DNA of 64,000 bases from Candidatus Accumulibacter affinis (lineage in GTDB: Bacteria > Pseudomonadota > Gammaproteobacteria > Burkholderiales > Rhodocyclaceae). This document shows positions 9,388 to 18,529 of the stretch, piece by piece. How positions within the stretch are numbered: position 1 is the first letter of the stretch; every line of letters starts with the position of its first letter. The position numbers and the translations under genes were made by a program. Location: NCBI GenBank assembly GCA_016713625.1, contig JADJOT010000009.1, positions 124,001-188,000 on the forward strand, read 5' to 3'. The notes beneath the pieces are model-generated. The model was not told the DNA's origin. It searched no databases and saw only the letters and a list, made by a program, of their open reading frames with translations.

Positions 9388-9684
9388 AGGGAAACTCATC
9401 CCGATGTCTTCGTCAGCGGCCATTCGGATGACCATCGCGGTGAACTGGCCATGCCGGTGCGGGTGGCAATAGTCCTTTCACCATCCGCTGCCGCCGACGA
9501 CCGCGGCGACAAGTTCATCGCCTGCTCGACCGAAGAACGCTGTCTGGCCAGGCGAGACGCCAGGTGCGAACGCGCCAGCACTCTGCGCAACTCGTGCTGC
9601 AAGGTCGGCGACGTGAACAACTCTGCTGCTGCCATCGGTCGCTGCCTGCAGCAGAGATCGTAGGTCGGGTTAGCGAAGCGTAAC
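9388..9684 (+). other. Intergenic region after ureG, with the left half of a REP palindrome
   Basis: About 300 bp between ureG and the group II intron. Short open frames exist on both strands but none resembles a known protein or has a clear ribosome-binding site. The only recognisable element is the last 25 bases (about 9660-9684), which are the left arm of a REP-like palindrome (TAGGTCGGGTTA plus loop) that continues beyond the intron at 11646. Confidence 0.6.
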
Positions 9685-10111
9685 GTGCGCCGTGTCAAGG
9701 CGCTGTCTTTCAGCGGGTGCGAATCCCGTCCGGTAACTTTCGTTCCGACCGGTAGCAACTGGAGCAGTCGCGAAGGCAACAAAGCGGCTGAAGCCTTCGG
9801 TGTAGAGGGTTCTTTAGGGAACTTGGCGAGCATGCAGGCCGTAATGTGAATGAACACTGAGCAGGCCTCGGAAAGAGCGATGCGGAAGCCGACCCGGCGT
9901 TACAACGGGAAGGCCGCTGTCGTAGGTGAAGCGAACGAAAGGCAGCCTGCGATTCCGCCGGGGTAGTGGTGACGGCATGGGAAGAGGAAGACAGAGGCAA
10001 CACGGGAAGCCCCATCACGTGGTCAAGCGCAAGACCAACCGGACGCCCGCGAGGGACAGGCCGGGCGAGTGGGGTGGCGGAGAGGCCTCGTAGTACCGTT
10101 GAAGTCGGGTA

Positions 10112-11488
10112 ATGCCGATGGAGGAAAGGGGCCTCAGTTCAAGACCAACGCAAGAAGCAGAAAGGGATAGGAGATTGGGCAACCTGCAAACTCCGATCAA
10201 CGTTCAGAAACTGCGGATGGCGTTACATGCCAAAGCGAAGGAAGAACCCGGGTACCGGTTCTACCTCCTGTACGACAAGATTCATCGACGGGACGTGCTC
10301 GACCATGCCTACCAAGCTGCAGCCAACCAGGGAGCAGCCGGGGTAGATGGAGTGCGTTTTGAAGACATCGAAGCGTATGGAGAAGAACGCTGGCTTGGGG
10401 AACTGGCGGAACGGCTGAAGCAGAAGGACTACCGACCGGAAGCGGTCAAACGGGTCTGGATACCGAAGCCGAACGGCAAGCTGCGCCCCTTGGGCATACC
10501 GACGATCACCGACCGAGTGGTACAAACGGCGGCGCTGCTCGTGCTGGAACCTATCTTTGAAGCCGACCTGCAACCGGAGCAATACGCCTACCGGGCAGAG
10601 CGGGAGCGCAGGACGCGGTAAAGGCGGTTCATCGTCTGCTGAATACAGGACACCAGCAAGTGATCGATGCGGATCTGTCAGGCTATTTTGATCGCATTCC
10701 GCATCCTGAGCTGATGAAGAGCGTCGCCCGTCGGATCGTGGATCGGCACGTTCTGCACCTCATCAAGCAATGGCTGGAAGCGCCAGTGGAAGAGGACGAT
10801 GGACACGGTCACCGGAAGCGGACGACGTCCAACCGGGACACCGGACGCGGCACCCGCAAGGGGCCCGATTTCACCGCTGCTGTCGAATCTGTACATGCGG
10901 CGATTCATCCTCGGATGGAAGAGGTTGGGGTATGCCCGTCGCTGGTCGGCGCACATCGTCAATTACGCAGACGACTTCGTCATCTGCTGCAAAGGCCGGG
11001 CAGAAGATGCCATGGACGCGATGCGGGGATGATGGAGCAACCGAAGCTGACGGAACGACGACAAGACACACCTGTGTCAAATACCGCAAGAGCGGTTTGA
11101 TTTCCTGGGTTACACCCTCGGGCGGTGCTCAGCCGCGAGACCGGGCGCGCCTACATCGGCACTCGGCCCTCGCAGAAGAGCATCAAACGGATGGTGGAAA
11201 GCATCACTCGGGAAACCGACCGTTGCCGAACCCCTGGATGCCGAGTTTGTCGTGGGACGGCTGAACCGGAAACTGACCGGCTGGGCGAATTACTTCTGCC
11301 TCGGTCCAGTCAGCCCGGCCTATCGGGCGATCAACCCCACGTCACGCAACGGCTCCGCCGGTGGTTATGCAAGAGCACAGGTCTCCGGCACGGGGTTGGC
11401 GCGCTACCCGGATCAGTATCTCTACGAACAGTTGGGGCTGGTCAATTTGCCGGCACGGACCCATGACCTTCCGTGGGCGAAAGCGTGA
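10112..11488 (+). pseudogene. ltrA: Group II intron reverse transcriptase/maturase, frameshifted
   Basis: LtrA-like protein in pieces. The first piece (10112-10621) carries the DKIHRRDVLDHAYQAAANQGAAG-type start and the PKPNGKLRPLGIPTITDRVVQ core of RT domains 1-2. It breaks inside YRAGRSAQDAV. The next piece holds DADLSGYFDRIPH. After another shift comes the catalytic YADD box (10964-10975) with FVICCKG following. A further shift precedes the maturase/X region (LNRKLTGWANYF). At least three frameshifts make it non-functional as read. It is contained in the group II intron. Confidence 0.88.
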
Positions 11489-11500
11489 TGTCTTGTCCGA

Positions 11501-11532
11501 GAGCCGGATGCGGGAAACCGCACGTCCGGTTC
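11501..11532 (+). ncRNA. Group II intron domain V
   Basis: A 32-base hairpin with the domain V features: it opens GAGCCGGATGCGG, has a GAAA tetraloop and a CCGCACGTCCGGTTC return strand with the expected bulge. The AGC catalytic triad is present near its 5' end. It lies 13 bp after the end of the reverse-transcriptase reading frame, the normal position. Confidence 0.85.
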
Positions 11533-11677
11533 GATGAGCGGATGTGGAAACGGGGCGATGGCCCGGCTACTTGGGCACCGTCAGACGAAAGGGACGGAAA
11601 CAGACAAGCCGGACCTAATGCTACCGCGCCACATCTCGACTCTACCCGACATTTACAGCGATCGGGTGCCCTTGGTC

Positions 11678-11707
11678 GTCGGGTTACGGCCGGCGGCCTA
11701 ACCCGAC
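11678..11707. repeat. REP-like palindrome (intact copy)
   Basis: GTCGGGTTA and TAACCCGAC arms (9 bp) enclose a 12-base G/C loop. It is the same family as the intron-split copy at 9660-9684/11646-11659 and the inverted pair at 54547-54632. The sequence from about 11708 to 11969 contains nothing I can identify. Confidence 0.8.
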
Positions 11708-11969
11708 CTACGGCTCTTGCCATGACCAGCACTTTCATTCGCACCCTGGGGCCGCCCGCGGGCTTGGTGAATCACTCTTCGCCTGCTACTCTTCGCTGCT
11801 GCAAGTCAGCGAGATCGTCAGATGGCTCGCCGACGACGGGTGGCTTCGCGTGCGTTGTTGAATGTCTGGGCGTCGCGGCGTGGCATGTCGGTGAAGCGGA
11901 CCGCTGACTGCTTGCTGGCACGCACCTTCGGGACCTGGGTCTTTGCGTTTTCTGCCAAACCGTGATCGC

Positions 11970-13074
11970 GTGATCTCTAATCTTCATTCCCTGGTCATCG
12001 CCTTGGTGGTGGCACTGGCGGGTTGTGCCACCCCGGATCGCGGCCACCAGCCGAGTCCGCCGGTTCATGTACCGGAGAGCACCTGGTGGCTGGTCGATAG
12101 CGACATAGCCGCCGCGTCGCAGGCGGCGACAGAACCCGCCAAAAACTTCGCACGCGGTTCGCTGGAGAGCTGGAGAGACCGCGTCCACCAGCGCACCGAG
12201 GCAGACTTCATCCCGTGGTTCACCGGCTACTGGACCCAGCAATGGCTGGCCATCAAGGTCGCCTGGTACAAGCTGAGCGGCGGGGAAGGGAGCGATCCTG
12301 CGGCTAGAAAACTGGCCACCTATCTGCAGGAGCAATACGACGCTCAAGTGCTCGACCCGGTTGCCAGGGAGATCGATCCCGCCGTCGTCAGGGGCCAAGT
12401 GACGAGGCTCTACGTGCAGATCCTTGGCGAGCAACTGCAGGCCATCCCGCGCCGCCACGGTGGTACCGCTCGAGCAATTCGACCGGCGCCTCAAGGAGAT
12501 TCCGGCGATTGCGCTGGCGCCTCCGGCAGCGCACAGCGCTTCGCTCTACGAGATTGTCCACGCCGATCCGATCGCCAGGCTGCCTGCCTATGTGGCCCTG
12601 CTTGCGCAGATCCGCAAGGCGTCCGCTGGTCAGGTTGCCGGGTCGGCGGATGCCAGAATATCGCCGGTGGCGAAAGCTGCCAGCGAAAGACTGCTGGCCA
12701 GGCTTGCCGGCAGCGGCGGCGCAAGCGCTGCCGCGGCGGCGGTAGGCGGCGTCGCTGGCGTGGTGATCTCGCTGGGGGCGGCCGGCTTCGGGGCGATCGC
12801 GCACGCCAGCGAACAGCCGAAGATGCAAGCGCAGCTTCGCGAAAGCCTGAACGCGGCGCTGGACGATCGCTGGCACAGTCTGATGGAAGACCGCGCGGGG
12901 GTGATGGCCGGCGTCCATTACCTCGCGCAACAGATCGAAGGAAGTGTCGCCGAAGCCCTTGCGCAACCCCTTCATTTCGCACCGCTTCCACAAGAAGTCC
13001 CGCTCGCGGGCGAGCAGGCTCCAGAGGAGGAACCGGACGACGACGAAACCCTGACCCCGAGGGCCTGCGGATGA
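11970..13074 (+). pseudogene. Predicted lipoprotein, one frameshift
   Basis: Unrecognised exported protein. The N-terminus has a hydrophobic signal ending in the lipobox LAGC (ALVVALAGCATPDRG), so it should be a lipoprotein. The GTG at 11970 is preferred over a TTG at 11943. The frame shifts by one base near 12450 within a GCGCCGCCAC stretch; the continuation (PLEQFDRRLKEIP onwards) runs to 13074. The second half has a Gly/Ala-rich hydrophobic segment (VGGVAGVVISLGAAGFGA) and an acidic C-terminus. A single-base indel in GC-rich sequence may be a consensus error. Function unknown. Confidence 0.6.
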
Positions 13075-13231
13075 ATAAGCCGACACATCGCTGGCAGGCT
13101 TCCTTGGCGCATCCGGTTTCATCCTTTCCACGTCTCAACCAGGCAATCGTCGCTGGCGAGTGAGATGACCACGGGACAGTCAAGGACTCCGCCGCCGACA
13201 CAGGTCTTGCTTGATGCAAACGCTGTCGATG

Positions 13232-14119
13232 TCACGCGACGCCGGTGTTCGCCGCCAGAAAATCCATCAGCACGCGGACCCGGTGCGACACATGGCGGTT
13301 GCTGGGCAGCATGGCGTAGATGCCGAGTTCGGGAACCGGGAACCCGGCAAGAATCGGTTCGACCCGAGCGGCGGCAAGAAAGCTGGCGACGACGAAATCC
13401 GGCTGCAGGGTGACACCCAGCCCCAGCGCCGCAGCCTCGGTCAGCACCTCGCCGTTATTGGCGTTGATCCGGCTGCGCAGCAGGTAGGTCGCCAGTTGGC
13501 CATCGACCATGAACTGCCAGCTCTGCACCGAGCCGTTGGCCGCATAGCCCAGGCACTCGTGATGCGCGAGTTGCGCAGGGTGTTGCGGTCGGCCATGACG
13601 GGCGAGGTATTCGGGTGCAGCGACCACCAGCAGGCGACTGGAGCCGATCCGGCGCGCCACGTCGCCGGGTTCGAGCCGCCGCGTGATGCGGATCGCCAGA
13701 TCGATGCCCTCTTCGATCAGATGGCTGCGGCGGTCGCTGTAATCCATGTCCAGGCTGACCTCCGGATAGCGTTGCGAGAAGTCGAGCAGCAGCGGTGCCA
13801 GCCGCTTGATGCCGAAGCTGAGCGGCAGGCTGATGCGGATGTTGCCGCGTGGCGCGAGGCGCTCAGCGGCAACGTCCGCCTCGGCGGTGTCGACCAGGTT
13901 CAGGATGACGCGGCATTTCTCGAGATAAACCGCGCCGGCTGAAGTCAGCGTCAGCCGGCGCGTGCTGCGCGCCATCAGCTTGACACCGAGATGATTTTCC
14001 AGCGCGGCGATCTGCCGTGTCACCACCGAGCGGGCGACGTCGTTTTGCAGCGCCACCGCCGAAAAACTGCCCAGTTCGGCCACCCGGACGAAGAGGCGCA
14101 TGGCATCAAGTCTGTCCAT
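13232..14119 (-). CDS. LysR family transcriptional regulator
   Basis: 295 aa. Residues 1-60 are a LysR winged helix-turn-helix (MDRLDAMRLFVRVAELGSFS, then VTRQIAALENHLGVKL, TRRLTLTSAG). The rest is the LysR substrate-binding domain (GNIRISLPLSFG to the C-terminus). It is divergent from the dioxygenase gene at 14215 with a 95-bp gap, the usual layout for a regulator acting on its neighbour. The inducer cannot be read from sequence. Confidence 0.93.
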   Translation of the reverse strand: MDRLDAMRLFVRVAELGSFSAVALQNDVARSVVTRQIAALENHLGVKLMARSTRRLTLTSAGAVYLEKCRVILNLVDTAEADVAAERLAPRGNIRISLPLSFGIKRLAPLLLDFSQRYPEVSLDMDYSDRRSHLIEEGIDLAIRITRRLEPGDVARRIGSSRLLVVAAPEYLARHGRPQHPAQLAHHECLGYAANGSVQSWQFMVDGQLATYLLRSRINANNGEVLTEAAALGLGVTLQPDFVVASFLAAARVEPILAGFPVPELGIYAMLPSNRHVSHRVRVLMDFLAANTGVA

Positions 14120-14214
14120 TGTTGCGAGTTCAGCAATAAAGATTTGCTGATTGTCGGCTATTTCGGGACCAAAAGAACGATTAAAGTGCCATCATTGCTT
14201 CAGGAGTGCTCTAA
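14120..14214. promoter_or_regulatory. Divergent promoter region between lysR-type gene and dioxygenase
   Basis: 95 bp, clearly richer in A/T than its surroundings, containing near-repeats around CAATAAAGATTTGCTGATTG. Such a gap between a LysR regulator and a divergent operon normally carries the regulator's operator and both promoters. I could not assign exact -35/-10 boxes. Confidence 0.5.
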
Positions 14215-15024
14215 ATGACACCGACACAGCCCGTTTTCTTCGTCCCTCACGGCGCCCCGGGTTTTGCCCTGCGACCGGGTGCAGCCGGCGCAGCGATTGC
14301 CGCGGCCGCCGGCGCGCTGCGGCTGCCACGCGCCATCGTGGTCGTCAGCGCGCACTGGGATACGCTGCTGCCGACCGTCGGCTTTGCCGAGCGCCCGCAC
14401 ACCATCCATGACTTCCAGGGTTTCCCGGCAGAACTTTATGCGCTGAACTATCCGGCAACCGGTTGCCAGGAAGCCTCGCGAGCCATCGTCCAGGCCATCG
14501 CGGCGGCCGGACTGCCGGTGCGGGAAGACGCCGGCCGCGGCCTTGACCATGGTGCCTGGATACCGTTGCGCCTGATGTTTCCCGAGGCCGAGGTGCCGGT
14601 GATCCCGCTTTCCATCCAGAGCCAGGGCGGCCCGCAACAGGCCTATCTGCTGGGCCAGGCACTGACGCCGCTGACCGATCAGGGCTTTCTGCTGATCGCT
14701 TCCGGCAACGTCACGCACAATCTGCGCGACTATCAACTGGCGGCACGCAATGGCGGGCAGACTCCGGCCTACGTGCGCCAGTTCTCCGACTGGCTGGCGG
14801 ATCGCCTGGCGGCTCGCGACATCGCCGCCCTGCTCGACTATCGAAGGCAGGCGCCGGGCGCCCTCCAGGCGCACCCCAGTGAGGAACATCTGCTGCCGCT
14901 TTTTGTCGCACTCGGTGCCGGCGGCGAAGAGGCCATGGTCCGGCGCTTCCACGCTGGTATCGACGACTACGTTCTCGCCATGGATGCATATTCATTTCAC
15001 CGTCAACGCGGAGGTCAGGCATGA
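14215..15024 (+). CDS. DODA-type extradiol ring-opening dioxygenase (LigB superfamily)
   Basis: 269 aa, class III (LigB-like) dioxygenase related to plant DODA and bacterial YgiD. The metal-ligand histidines can be placed: His12 in FVPHG, His47 in VSAHWD, and a further conserved His112 in GLDHGAWIPL. The C-terminal HPSEEHLLPLFVALGAGG block is also typical. The enzyme uses non-haem metal to open catechol-like rings, but the true substrate is not defined by sequence. It overlaps the cytochrome b561 gene by 4 bp and leads a four-gene operon. Confidence 0.9.
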   Translation: MTPTQPVFFVPHGAPGFALRPGAAGAAIAAAAGALRLPRAIVVVSAHWDTLLPTVGFAERPHTIHDFQGFPAELYALNYPATGCQEASRAIVQAIAAAGLPVREDAGRGLDHGAWIPLRLMFPEAEVPVIPLSIQSQGGPQQAYLLGQALTPLTDQGFLLIASGNVTHNLRDYQLAARNGGQTPAYVRQFSDWLADRLAARDIAALLDYRRQAPGALQAHPSEEHLLPLFVALGAGGEEAMVRRFHAGIDDYVLAMDAYSFHRQRGGQA

Positions 15025-15560
15025 GCGACCGCTACACATCGACCGCCAAGGCGCTGCACTGGCTGATGACGCTGCTTTTCTTCGGCCTGCTGGCGCTCGG
15101 TTTCATGCATGACCTGCCGCTGTCGCCGGAAAAGCTCAAGCTCTATTCCTGGCACAAGTGGGCCGGTGTTACCGCCTTCCTGCTGGTCTGGTTGCGGCTG
15201 CTGTGGCGCGTAACGCATCGGCCGCCCGCCCTGCCGGCGAGCATGTCACGCCGAATGCAGCTGGCCGCCCATGCCGGCCACGGGCTGCTCTATGTCCTGA
15301 TGATCGCCATTCCATTGTCCGGCTGGTTGATGAGCTCGGCGAAGGGTTTCCAGACCGTCTGGTTCGGCGTCCTGCCCATCCCCGACCTGCTCGGCAAGAA
15401 CAAGGAAATCGGTGACCTGCTGCAGACCGTTCATATGAGCCTCAACCTGCTGTTCGTCACGGTCATCGCCGGCCACATCGGCGCCGCACTGAAACACCAC
15501 TACATCGACCGGGACGACATCCTGACCCGCATGTTGCCCGCCCACGCCAAGGAAAACTGA
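15021..15560 (+). CDS. Cytochrome b561 family protein
   Basis: 179 aa, four hydrophobic helices with b-type haem histidines (HWLM near residue 13, WHKWAG, HAGHG, VHMSLN and HIGAALKHH). It resembles YceJ, the b561 partner usually found beside YceI. Here it is followed directly by two yceI-type genes, which supports that pairing. It probably transfers electrons at the inner membrane. Overlaps the dioxygenase by 4 bp. Confidence 0.9.
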   Translation: MSDRYTSTAKALHWLMTLLFFGLLALGFMHDLPLSPEKLKLYSWHKWAGVTAFLLVWLRLLWRVTHRPPALPASMSRRMQLAAHAGHGLLYVLMIAIPLSGWLMSSAKGFQTVWFGVLPIPDLLGKNKEIGDLLQTVHMSLNLLFVTVIAGHIGAALKHHYIDRDDILTRMLPAHAKEN

Positions 15561-15561
15561 C

Positions 15562-16112
15562 ATGCAACGACTCGCCATGGCCCTCGCACTTGCTTTGCCT
15601 TGCGCCGCCCACGCCGTCGAGTATAGCCAGGTGCAGGCCGACAAGAGCGTCATTGCCTTTACCTACAAGCAGATGGGGGTAGCGGTAGACAACAGGTTCA
15701 AGCGTTTTTCCAGTCAGCTGAGTTTCGACCCGGCCAGGCCGGCGCCGCCAGAGCGACTTTCGAGGTCGAACTGGCCAGCGTCGACACCGGCGCGCCGGAA
15801 GGCGACCAGGAGGTCGCCGGCAAGCCGTGGTTCAACACCAGGGCCTTCCCGACCGCCAGGTTCGTGTCGACCGGTGTCAAGGTGCTCGGCGGCAACCGGT
15901 ACGAAGTTGCCGGCCAACTGAGCATCAAGGGCAAGACACAGGAGGTGGTGGTTCCCGCCACCTTTACGGCGCAGGGCAACACTGGCGTCTTTGACGGTAG
16001 CCTGCTCATCCGCCGCGCCGATTTCTCGATTGGCGAAGGTAGCTGGGCCAAGTTCGACGTGGTCGCCAATGACGTCCTGGTCAAATTCCGCATCACCGCA
16101 ACAGGCAAGTGA
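15562..16112 (+). pseudogene. YceI family periplasmic protein, one frameshift
   Basis: Signal peptide (MQRLAMALALALPCAAHA) then the YceI lipocalin-like domain. The start frame runs to about 15735. After a one-base slip in GGCCGGCGCCGCC the domain continues in another frame (ATFEVELASVDTGAPEGDQE, then STGVKVLGGNRYEVAG, LSIKGKTQEVVVPATF) to 16112. Both halves match YceI order with nothing missing. This suggests either a very recent mutation or a sequence error. YceI proteins bind long isoprenoid-type lipids in the periplasm. Confidence 0.8.
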
Positions 16113-16139
16113 GCCTCAACCCCCACCCGGAGAATCCGC

Positions 16140-16709
16140 ATGAAACAGCAACTCGCCACCCTCGTCCTCGCCATCGCTGCTGCCACCCCGGCGCTGGCGG
16201 CGCCGAAGACTTTCACGCTCGACAGCAACCACAGCTTCCCGCGCTTTTCGTATAGCCATTTCGGCTACTCGATCCAGATGAGCCGCTTCGACAAGACCAG
16301 CGGTAGCGTCGTCCTCGACAAGGCGGCCAGAACCGGCGCGGTCGACGTGGTGATCGACACCAAATCGGTAAATACGGGCGCCGCGATCTTCAACGAGCAT
16401 ATCCAGGGCGAAGATTTCCTCGACACCGAGAGGTACCCGACCGCCACCTTCAAGTCGACCAGGGTCGTCTTCGATGGGGACAAACCGGCCAGGATCGAAG
16501 GCAACCTGACACTGAAAGGCGTCAGCAAACCGGTGACGCTGACGGTCACCTCGTTCCAGGCCATGCCGCACCCGATGCTGAAGAAGGACGCGATCGGTGC
16601 CAATGCCTATGGCGTCGTCAAGCGCTCCGACTTCAACATGGGCAAGTACGCGCCGAATGTCAGTGACGAGGTACGCATCGACATCGCCATCGAGGCAATC
16701 AGACAGTAG
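16140..16709 (+). CDS. YceI family periplasmic protein
   Basis: 189 aa, signal peptide ending ALAAP, then an intact YceI domain (FTLDSNHSFPRFSYSHFG, GEDFLDTERYPTATFKSTRV, GNLTLKGVSKPVTLTV). It lies 27 bp after the frameshifted paralogue and ends the LysR-linked operon. Its likely role is periplasmic binding of an isoprenoid or quinone-like lipid next to cytochrome b561; the ligand is not known. Confidence 0.92.
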   Translation: MKQQLATLVLAIAAATPALAAPKTFTLDSNHSFPRFSYSHFGYSIQMSRFDKTSGSVVLDKAARTGAVDVVIDTKSVNTGAAIFNEHIQGEDFLDTERYPTATFKSTRVVFDGDKPARIEGNLTLKGVSKPVTLTVTSFQAMPHPMLKKDAIGANAYGVVKRSDFNMGKYAPNVSDEVRIDIAIEAIRQ

Positions 16710-16791
16710 TGGCGGACTACCCACAGAAAACCTTCCCCGCAAGGGAAAAGGTGGCCGTCTGCGCTGCCTCGGAACAGCGGCTAACCGACGC

Positions 16792-17862
16792 TCAACCAAC
16801 CAGCGCCACCGCCTTGACCTGCGCCCACACCGGCAGGCCCGGCGCAAGTTCGAGGCGCTGCGCGGAGTGCCGGGTCAGGCGTGCCAGCAAGGGGGTGCTG
16901 CCGACGCGCAACTGCACCAGCGCGATCGCCGGATGGTCTTCGGCAGCATGCGTGATCACCGTCGCGGGCAGCAGGTTCATGATGCTGACGTCGTCGTGGC
17001 GGCTGCGCGCGATGCTCACGTCGCGAGCCAGGATGCGCAGGCGAACGCTGCGGCCGACGGCGGCGCCGCCGTCGCGTACCCAGACTTCGCCGCCAGCAAA
17101 GCCGACGCGGGCGAGATGCCATTCGGCATCGCGTTCGAGCACCGTGCCGGTGAACACGACGCCGACGTCCTCGCCGAGGCGCAATGGCAGGTCCACGCGC
17201 GCCAGGGTTTCGCTCAGTGGGCCCTGCGCCACGACGCGCCCCGCTTCGATGACGACGATCTGGTCGGCTAGCCGCGCCACTTCATCGGGCGAGTGGCTGA
17301 CGTAGAGAACCGGGATCGCCAGCTCGTCGTGCAGCCGCTCGAGGTAGGGCAGGATCTCCTGCTTGCGCGCATGGTCGAGCGCCGCCAGCGGTTCGTCCAT
17401 CAGCAGCAGGCGTGGGCTGGTGGCCAGCGCGCGCGCGATCGCCACGCGCTGGCGCTCGCCGCCCGAGAGGTGTTCGGTCCGCCGTTCGAGGAGGTGGGCA
17501 ATGCCCAGTAGTTCGACCGCCTGGGCGAGCGAAACGCTGCGCTCGGACGCGGCGATGCGACGCCGTCCGAAGTCGAGATTGGCAGCTACGCTGAGGTGCG
17601 GGAATAGCCGCGCCTCCTGGAAAACGTAGCCGATGGCGCGGCGGTGCCTAGGCAGCCGGCGCGCGCCATCCTGCCAGGTTTCGCCATTGACCACGAGCAG
17701 GCCGTCCGCCGTTTCTTCGAGCCCGGCGATGCAACGCAGCAGCGTCGTCTTGCCGGAGCCTGAGCGGCCGAAGAGAACGGTGACGCCGCGGCCCGGCAGG
17801 TCGACATCGACCTCCAGCGTGAACGCCGGGTAGGCCAGGCGAAAGCGGGCGCGGATGCTCAC
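16792..17862 (-). CDS. modC: Molybdate ABC transporter ATP-binding protein ModC
   Basis: 356 aa cytoplasmic ATPase. Walker A is FGRSGSGKTT (about residues 31-40), the signature LSGGERQRVAIARAL, and Walker B LLLMDEP. The C-terminal 100 residues are a TOBE/Mop-type molybdate-binding domain (VRLRILARDVSIAR, NLLPATVI). It overlaps modB by 4 bp on the - strand. The nearby nifQ and nif genes suggest that it supplies molybdenum for nitrogenase cofactor. Confidence 0.95.
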   Translation of the reverse strand: MSIRARFRLAYPAFTLEVDVDLPGRGVTVLFGRSGSGKTTLLRCIAGLEETADGLLVVNGETWQDGARRLPRHRRAIGYVFQEARLFPHLSVAANLDFGRRRIAASERSVSLAQAVELLGIAHLLERRTEHLSGGERQRVAIARALATSPRLLLMDEPLAALDHARKQEILPYLERLHDELAIPVLYVSHSPDEVARLADQIVVIEAGRVVAQGPLSETLARVDLPLRLGEDVGVVFTGTVLERDAEWHLARVGFAGGEVWVRDGGAAVGRSVRLRILARDVSIARSRHDDVSIMNLLPATVITHAAEDHPAIALVQLRVGSTPLLARLTRHSAQRLELAPGLPVWAQVKAVALVG

Positions 17863-18528
17863 CGGCGGCGCCCTGGCTTGAGCAGGTTGAGCAGCAGCAG
17901 GAGGACGAAGGAAAAGACCAGCATCCCGGCGGCGAGGCGATGGGCTGCGTCGTACTCGAGCGCTTCGACGCGGTCGTAAATGGCCAGCGACAGCACCTGT
18001 GTCTCGCCCGGGATGTTGCCGCCAATCATCAACACGACGCCGAACTCGCCGACCGTATGGGCAAAGCCGAGGATGCCTGCGGTCAGGAAGCCCGGCCAGG
18101 AAAGCGGTACGATCACGGTGAAGAAGGTATCCCAGGGATCCGCGTGCAGCGTCGCGGTAGCTTCCAGCGGCTGCTCACCGATCGCCGCGAAGGCTTGCTG
18201 TAGCGGCTGCACGACGAAGGGCAGCGAGTAGATCACTGAGGCGACGACGAGATTAGCGAAAGTGAAGGGCAGGGAGCTGCAGCCCGCTCGCCTGCATCAG
18301 CCTGCCGACCGCCCCGTCCGGCCCGAGCAACACCAGCAGATAGAAGCCGAGCACCGTCGGCGGCAATACCAGCGGCAGCGTGACGACGGCGGCGATTGCT
18401 CCTTTCGTCCAGTGCCGGGTGCGCACCAGCCACCAGGCGATCGGCGTGCCAACCAGGAGCAGCAGAATCGTCGTCGTCGTCGCGAGCTTGAGGGTGAGCC
18501 AGACGGCAGCAAGGTCGGCGGGGTTCAT
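17859..18528 (-). pseudogene. modB: Molybdate ABC transporter permease ModB, one frameshift
   Basis: Inner-membrane permease between modA and modC. The first 91 residues (MNPADLAAVWLTLKLATTTT to GLQLPAL) are followed by a one-base slip near 18255. The rest continues in another frame with VIYSLPFVVQPLQQAF and the EAA-like loop AHTVGEFGVVLMIGGNIPG. Read together they make a normal-length ModB. As written, the gene is broken. An extra C in a CCCTGCCC run is the likely cause, natural or an assembly error. Confidence 0.88.
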
Positions 18529-18529
18529 C

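Larger units (their letters stand above)
9685..11645 (+). mobile_element. Degenerate group II intron inserted in a REP-like palindrome
   Basis: The 5' end starts GTGCGCC, matching the GTGYG group II consensus. A reverse-transcriptase frame lies inside, followed by a clear domain V hairpin at 11501-11532. A long domain VI follows, closed by GATGTGG/CCACATC, with an A seven bases from the proposed 3' end (ends CTAC). Joining the flanks restores a palindrome, TAGGTCGGGTTA-GCGAAGCG-TAACCCGACATTTA. This fixes both boundaries well: 1961 bp. The encoded protein is broken, so the intron could move or splice only with help in trans. Confidence 0.85.

Noticed and set aside
9388..9660. Rho-independent terminator after ureG
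   Set aside because: No GC stem followed by a T-run; the REP further on might end transcription but this cannot be shown.
9451..9663. 70-codon + strand frame after ureG
   Set aside because: No motif, ends in the REP arm, composition like a chance frame in GC-rich DNA.
10112..11488. Group II intron RT as the missing DGR reverse transcriptase
   Set aside because: It has intron RT/maturase features, lies in an intron with domain V, is broken, and is 47 kb from the variable repeats.
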